Shown here piece after piece: positions 60,699 through 64,000 of a DNA stretch of 64,000 nucleotides; position 1 is the first letter of the stretch, and every line of letters starts with the position of its first letter. Both the position numbers and the translations under genes were made by a program. This DNA is from DATFVA01 sp963839165 (GTDB lineage Bacteria > Bacteroidota > Ignavibacteria > Ignavibacteriales > Ignavibacteriaceae), in NCBI GenBank assembly GCA_963839165.1, contig CAWIUG010000049.1, positions 62,001 to 126,000 on the forward strand, in the 5' to 3' direction. A model generated the notes under the pieces. That model made no database searches. It had not been told where the DNA came from and saw nothing but the letters and a program-made list of their open reading frames with translations.

Positions 60699-60814
60699 TT
60701 CCTTACAAAAATAGGTTATATCTAACACCATATGAAATTTTATATATAAACGGCTGAATAATTACAGGAATGGTAAAAGAGAGTACCCGAATTTGATGAT
60801 AAACGGTAAGGTCG

Positions 60815-62251
60815 TCACTGTTTTGTATACCTGTCCTTGATCCTGAGAAGATATGCATATGCTTCCTCATAATTATTCCTTATCTCCCCGTCAAGAATTG
60901 CATCTTCGATTGCCTGTTTTATTTCTCCAACCTTCTTTGATGGTTTAAGATTGCATATTTCCATAATAGTTTCCCCGCGTACGGGTGATTGAAAGGCTCT
61001 CAGTTTGTCTTTTTCTTCCACTTCCCATACTTTCTTCATCACTCTTTCATAATTCTCAAGATACCTGTCAACTTTATCCCTGTTCTTGCTCGTTATATCG
61101 GCACGGCATAGTGTAATCAGATCCTCAAGGTCTTCTCCGGCAGCAACAATAAGTCTTCTTATTGCAGAATCTGTTACTTCGTCCTTCGCCAGAGCAATCG
61201 GTCTGAGATGCAGCCTTACAAGTTTTTCCACATATTCAAGCTTGGAGAAAGGCAGCCTCAGTTTCTTAAATATTGATTTCATCATCCTGGCACCTAGTTC
61301 TTCATGACCATGGAAGGTCCATCCGGTTTCTTCGACAAATCTTTTTGTAGCCGGTTTGGCAATATCGTGAACCAGGGCGGCAAAACGGAGCCATACATTT
61401 TCTGTTGCCTTCGAAATATTATCGACAACCTCACAAGTATGCAGAAATACATCTTTATGATGGTATTCTTTCCTCTGCTCAACTCCTCCAAGTTTTGCTG
61501 CCTCAGGAAATATTACTTCAAGTACCCCGGAATTGTATAAAAGTTTAAGCCCGGTAGAGGGTTTGGATGAAGCCAGTATTTTCAGGAATTCGTCAGTGAT
61601 CCTTTCCTGTGAGACTATCTTAAGTCGTTCACGCATTTCACCGGCAGCTTCTACAATCAGGTCATCCACTTTAAATTTCAGCTGTGAGGCAAAACGGAAC
61701 GCACGCATAATCCTTAAAGGATCATCGTCAAAAGTTTTCAGAGGATCCATCGGTGTGCGGATAACCTTCTTTTTTATATCATCCAGGCCGTTAAACTTAT
61801 CTACTAGGGTACCGAAATCTTTTTTGCTGATCGAAACCGCCAGCGTATTGATAGTGAAATCTCTTCGGAGGATATCCTCGTCGAAGGTTCCGGAGGTTAC
61901 TTCGGGTTTCCTGCTTTCTCTATTATAGGATTCCTTCCTTGCTCCGACAAACTCAAGATCAAAATCCCCGTGTGTGAAATGCGCCGTCCCAAAATTCCTG
62001 AAAATATCAACCTTTTTTATTCCCAGCTTTTCTGCATATGCTTTTGCGTATTTCTCCCCGTCCCCTATCACAAGAAAGTCAATCTCATCTCTTTCTCTTT
62101 TAAGTATTAGATCACGTATAAATCCACCGACAATGAAAACATCGTATTCGAGTTCTTCCGCTGTTTCCGTGGCAATTTTAATAAAAGGAAATTTTTTGAG
62201 CTCTGATTCAAAATCTGTTATATCGTTTAGTAATTTTTTATTGCTTTTCAT
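60815..62251 (-). CDS. cca: CCA tRNA nucleotidyltransferase/poly(A) polymerase family with HD domain
   Basis: A 478-residue class II nucleotidyltransferase. It has VGGFIRDLILKRERDEIDFLVIGDG at the active site (the first carboxylate of the usual DxD appears as Glu in EID), RRDFTINTLAVSI, DDPLRIMRAFRFA and an HD domain with LVHDIAKP and a preceding EYHHKDVFLHTCEV. It adds or repairs the tRNA 3' CCA. The family's poly(A) polymerase members share the same core, so CCA activity is the likeliest but not certain. It overlaps the AI-2E family gene by 14 bases. Confidence 0.9.
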   Translation of the reverse strand: MKSNKKLLNDITDFESELKKFPFIKIATETAEELEYDVFIVGGFIRDLILKRERDEIDFLVIGDGEKYAKAYAEKLGIKKVDIFRNFGTAHFTHGDFDLEFVGARKESYNRESRKPEVTSGTFDEDILRRDFTINTLAVSISKKDFGTLVDKFNGLDDIKKKVIRTPMDPLKTFDDDPLRIMRAFRFASQLKFKVDDLIVEAAGEMRERLKIVSQERITDEFLKILASSKPSTGLKLLYNSGVLEVIFPEAAKLGGVEQRKEYHHKDVFLHTCEVVDNISKATENVWLRFAALVHDIAKPATKRFVEETGWTFHGHEELGARMMKSIFKKLRLPFSKLEYVEKLVRLHLRPIALAKDEVTDSAIRRLIVAAGEDLEDLITLCRADITSKNRDKVDRYLENYERVMKKVWEVEEKDKLRAFQSPVRGETIMEICNLKPSKKVGEIKQAIEDAILDGEIRNNYEEAYAYLLRIKDRYTKQ

Positions 62252-63365
62252 TAATATTTTTGGGTTCTATAATTATTGAATTTGCGTTCTGCGCTTTACT
62301 TCCCATCAATATAGCAATAGGCTTCAAAGGTTCAATGTTGCTGAACAGAATTTTCATCGCCGCGGCAATTGGCACCGCAAGAAACATTCCTACAATCCCC
62401 CATATCCAGCCCCAGAAAATCAGGGAGAAGAGTACAAAAACCGGACTAAGGTCCATATGCCGGCCCAGGTAATGAGGTTCAATAAGGTTACCTATAATAT
62501 TATGAACCAGAAACAGCACAACAGCTAGTGAAATAGTGGTCAGTCCAAAACCGTATTGCAGCAGCGCTATAATAATAGGTCCTATTGTAGCAATAAGCGC
62601 CCCGATATTAGGAATGAAGTTGAAGACAAACGTGAGTAATCCCCACAACAGAGCGAAATCAACATTATAGATAATAAGTACCAAAGTAACAATGATTCCT
62701 GCTATCAGGCTGAGTATGGTTTTTATTATCAGGTATGACTGAAGCTGAACATTTATATTTAAAAGATTCTGCTTCACCATTGTACTCTTTTCCGCAAAAG
62801 CTATGGTTAATCTTTCTTCAAATTTCCTCTTACCAAGCATCATAAAAACCCAGAAAATAAGAGAAATGAAGAAGTCGCCCAGCATGGAAGAAAGGGAATT
62901 GAACATATTCTGGATAACTCCTGCTTCAAAGAGTCTCTCAAACAAGGTTGAAACTTTAATACGTCTTATGTCTATCTTAAACCAGGAAGAAAATTCTCTG
63001 AGGGTTAAATCAAAAGGTTTCAGTATCTGGGCCATAAATGTAGAAATATTATCCGAATATGCTTGCAGTTTATCGGGAACATCCCCTACGGCGGAAATAA
63101 GAAGGAGTCCTGTCAGATAACCTATGATTGCAACAACCAAAAGTATTATTATAAGGGACACCCATTTAGGAACACCCTGTTTCTTAAGATAATCCATAAG
63201 CGGGTGCAGCAGGTAAGTAAGGAAGATGGCTATAGTAATAGGAACAAGGATTTCTTTTAAAGCCATGAGGATATAAACAAAGAGGACAAACGAAATGAAA
63301 CCAAGGAAATAGGCAGTGGCTTTCATGTGTTTTGTCACATTTTTTTCCTGGTCCATAAAATTCAC
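62238..63365 (-). CDS. AI-2E family (PerM/TqsA) transporter
   Basis: A 375-residue membrane protein with about eight helices. Diagnostic pieces are TIAIFLTYLLHPLMDYLKKQGVPKW at the N-terminus, FNFIPNIGALIATIGPIIIAL, and NLIEPHYLGRHMDLSPVFVLFSLIFWGWIWG near the C-terminus. Members export autoinducers or act as antiporters; which of these applies here cannot be told. It overlaps the neighbouring TPR-like gene by 4 bases. Confidence 0.9.
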   Translation of the reverse strand: MNFMDQEKNVTKHMKATAYFLGFISFVLFVYILMALKEILVPITIAIFLTYLLHPLMDYLKKQGVPKWVSLIIILLVVAIIGYLTGLLLISAVGDVPDKLQAYSDNISTFMAQILKPFDLTLREFSSWFKIDIRRIKVSTLFERLFEAGVIQNMFNSLSSMLGDFFISLIFWVFMMLGKRKFEERLTIAFAEKSTMVKQNLLNINVQLQSYLIIKTILSLIAGIIVTLVLIIYNVDFALLWGLLTFVFNFIPNIGALIATIGPIIIALLQYGFGLTTISLAVVLFLVHNIIGNLIEPHYLGRHMDLSPVFVLFSLIFWGWIWGIVGMFLAVPIAAAMKILFSNIEPLKPIAILMGSKAQNANSIIIEPKNINEKQ

Positions 63366-64000
63366 TTAAATTTTATTAATGATAAAATCCTGTTTCCATT
63401 CTCGTAAAGCCAGTCGGCCTTATTAAAATTTTCTTTAAGTATAAAGTTAAAGTTTTTATCGTTATCATACCTCATTGATAAAGCCGCCATTTTCCTCGCT
63501 CTTGTAAAATCCAGGTGGGAGAGGAGGTAGACAGAAAGCCTGTAAACAGCAAAGCTAACCGGATAGCTGTTAACAGTAATGGTTTTGTTAAAAAGTTTCA
63601 AAAACAGGTTATAATTCTCATCAAGCGATCCGGCAAGGTCAACAAGTACAGGGATGCTGAAATAGTCGTATGATTCCTTATTCATATCTGTCACTATAAC
63701 GTATTTATCAACGTCGCTTCCTTCCAGGTAAGGAACGATCAGAGAATCCGAATGAAGCAAATTCCGGCGGAGATTTGACAGGTAATATAACGTGCGGTTA
63801 GGATTTTGGTAAATTATATTATTGTAAAGTGAATCTGCGCAAACAGAATCCTGAACCTGTGCACAAAAATCAGCGAGACGGAACTCAATATTATAGTAAT
63901 ACGAGGTCTTTTCATAATCACCTATATTATTCCTTAAAAAGGATATTGCCTCAGTTTCTTTTCCTGTATTAAAAAGCGAATTTGCATAACCGGTCAATGC
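63362..64000 (-). CDS. TPR-like protein, 5' end outside the window
   Basis: About 212 codons of a larger gene whose beginning lies beyond the window: the frame is open to the last base, and the first apparent start (TTG at 63997) is preceded by an Ala codon with no ribosome-binding site. The visible part holds helix pairs such as GYANSLFNTGKETEAISFLRNN and LADFCAQVQDSVCADSLYNN, suggesting tetratricopeptide-like repeats. No membrane helix was seen in this part. I do not recognise it. Confidence 0.6.
   Translation of the reverse strand, partial: ALTGYANSLFNTGKETEAISFLRNNIGDYEKTSYYYNIEFRLADFCAQVQDSVCADSLYNNIIYQNPNRTLYYLSNLRRNLLHSDSLIVPYLEGSDVDKYVIVTDMNKESYDYFSIPVLVDLAGSLDENYNLFLKLFNKTITVNSYPVSFAVYRLSVYLLSHLDFTRARKMAALSMRYDNDKNFNFILKENFNKADWLYENGNRILSLIKFK

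Overview
The window reads as chromosomal DNA of a Gram-negative bacterium of the Bacteroidota/Chlorobi/Ignavibacteria (FCB) assemblage, most plausibly an Ignavibacteria-like lineage. This is inferred from protein character, not from a marker gene. The signs are many lipoproteins and outer-membrane barrels, a TonB receptor with a carboxypeptidase-regulatory-like N-terminus, type 2 IPP isomerase, pyruvoyl arginine decarboxylase, a reaction-centre-type cytochrome c with a TPR tail, moderate to low G+C, and a mix of genes with and without Shine-Dalgarno sites. No rRNA, tRNA, phage, insertion sequence or CRISPR array was seen.

Layout. 1-15.7 kb (all minus): purK, a ComEC-type DNA uptake channel broken by a frameshift, an iPGM-like metalloenzyme, dtd, prmC; then an overlapping three-gene envelope set (a protease/TolB-propeller/beta-barrel protein, a BamB-like lipoprotein, a PEGA protein); then a compact operon fni - polyprenyl synthase - ptsH - ptsI - PGI/PMI. 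15.9-23 kb: a ferritin-like stress protein, a c-type cytochrome, an SLC45-like MFS sugar transporter, and a sugar ABC importer in which the binding protein is fused to a MalF-type permease. 23.2-26.5 kb (plus): smpB, tyrS, pdaD, terC, the last three all starting with TTG. 26.5-31.3 kb (minus): a thiamine unit with a TPP riboswitch and terminator, TonB receptor, thiamine pyrophosphokinase and an SSS-family symporter that is a candidate thiamine transporter. 31.4-39.6 kb (minus): LysM-rich MltD, a frameshifted acyl-CoA carboxyltransferase, an ABC ATPase-like/permease pair with degenerate ATPase motifs, and a cluster of Vat-like acetyltransferase, DinB-like protein and pentapeptide-repeat protein. 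39.9-41 kb (plus): a lipoprotein with a probable thioester domain. 41-51 kb (minus): MBL hydrolase, aroC (frameshifted near its start), degQ, recO, mtnA, a PfkB kinase, a Nudix hydrolase, and a 1155-residue outer-membrane protein. 51.5-60.6 kb: a MacAB-TolC-type efflux operon with two permeases, a lipid kinase/phosphoesterase pair, and a stand-alone, frameshifted third permease. 60.8-64 kb: cca, an AI-2E-family protein and a truncated TPR-like gene.

Four genes (comEC, the carboxyltransferase, the orphan MacB-type permease, aroC) are each restored to full family length by changing one base in a short homopolymer. Because aroC is normally essential and single-copy, consensus indel errors are the simplest explanation for the set, and these genes should not be taken as pseudogenes without read evidence.

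The most interesting candidates for new biology are the protease-propeller-barrel envelope module, the thioester-type lipoprotein in a Gram-negative, the riboswitch-controlled SSS transporter, and the ABC pair with degenerate catalytic motifs.
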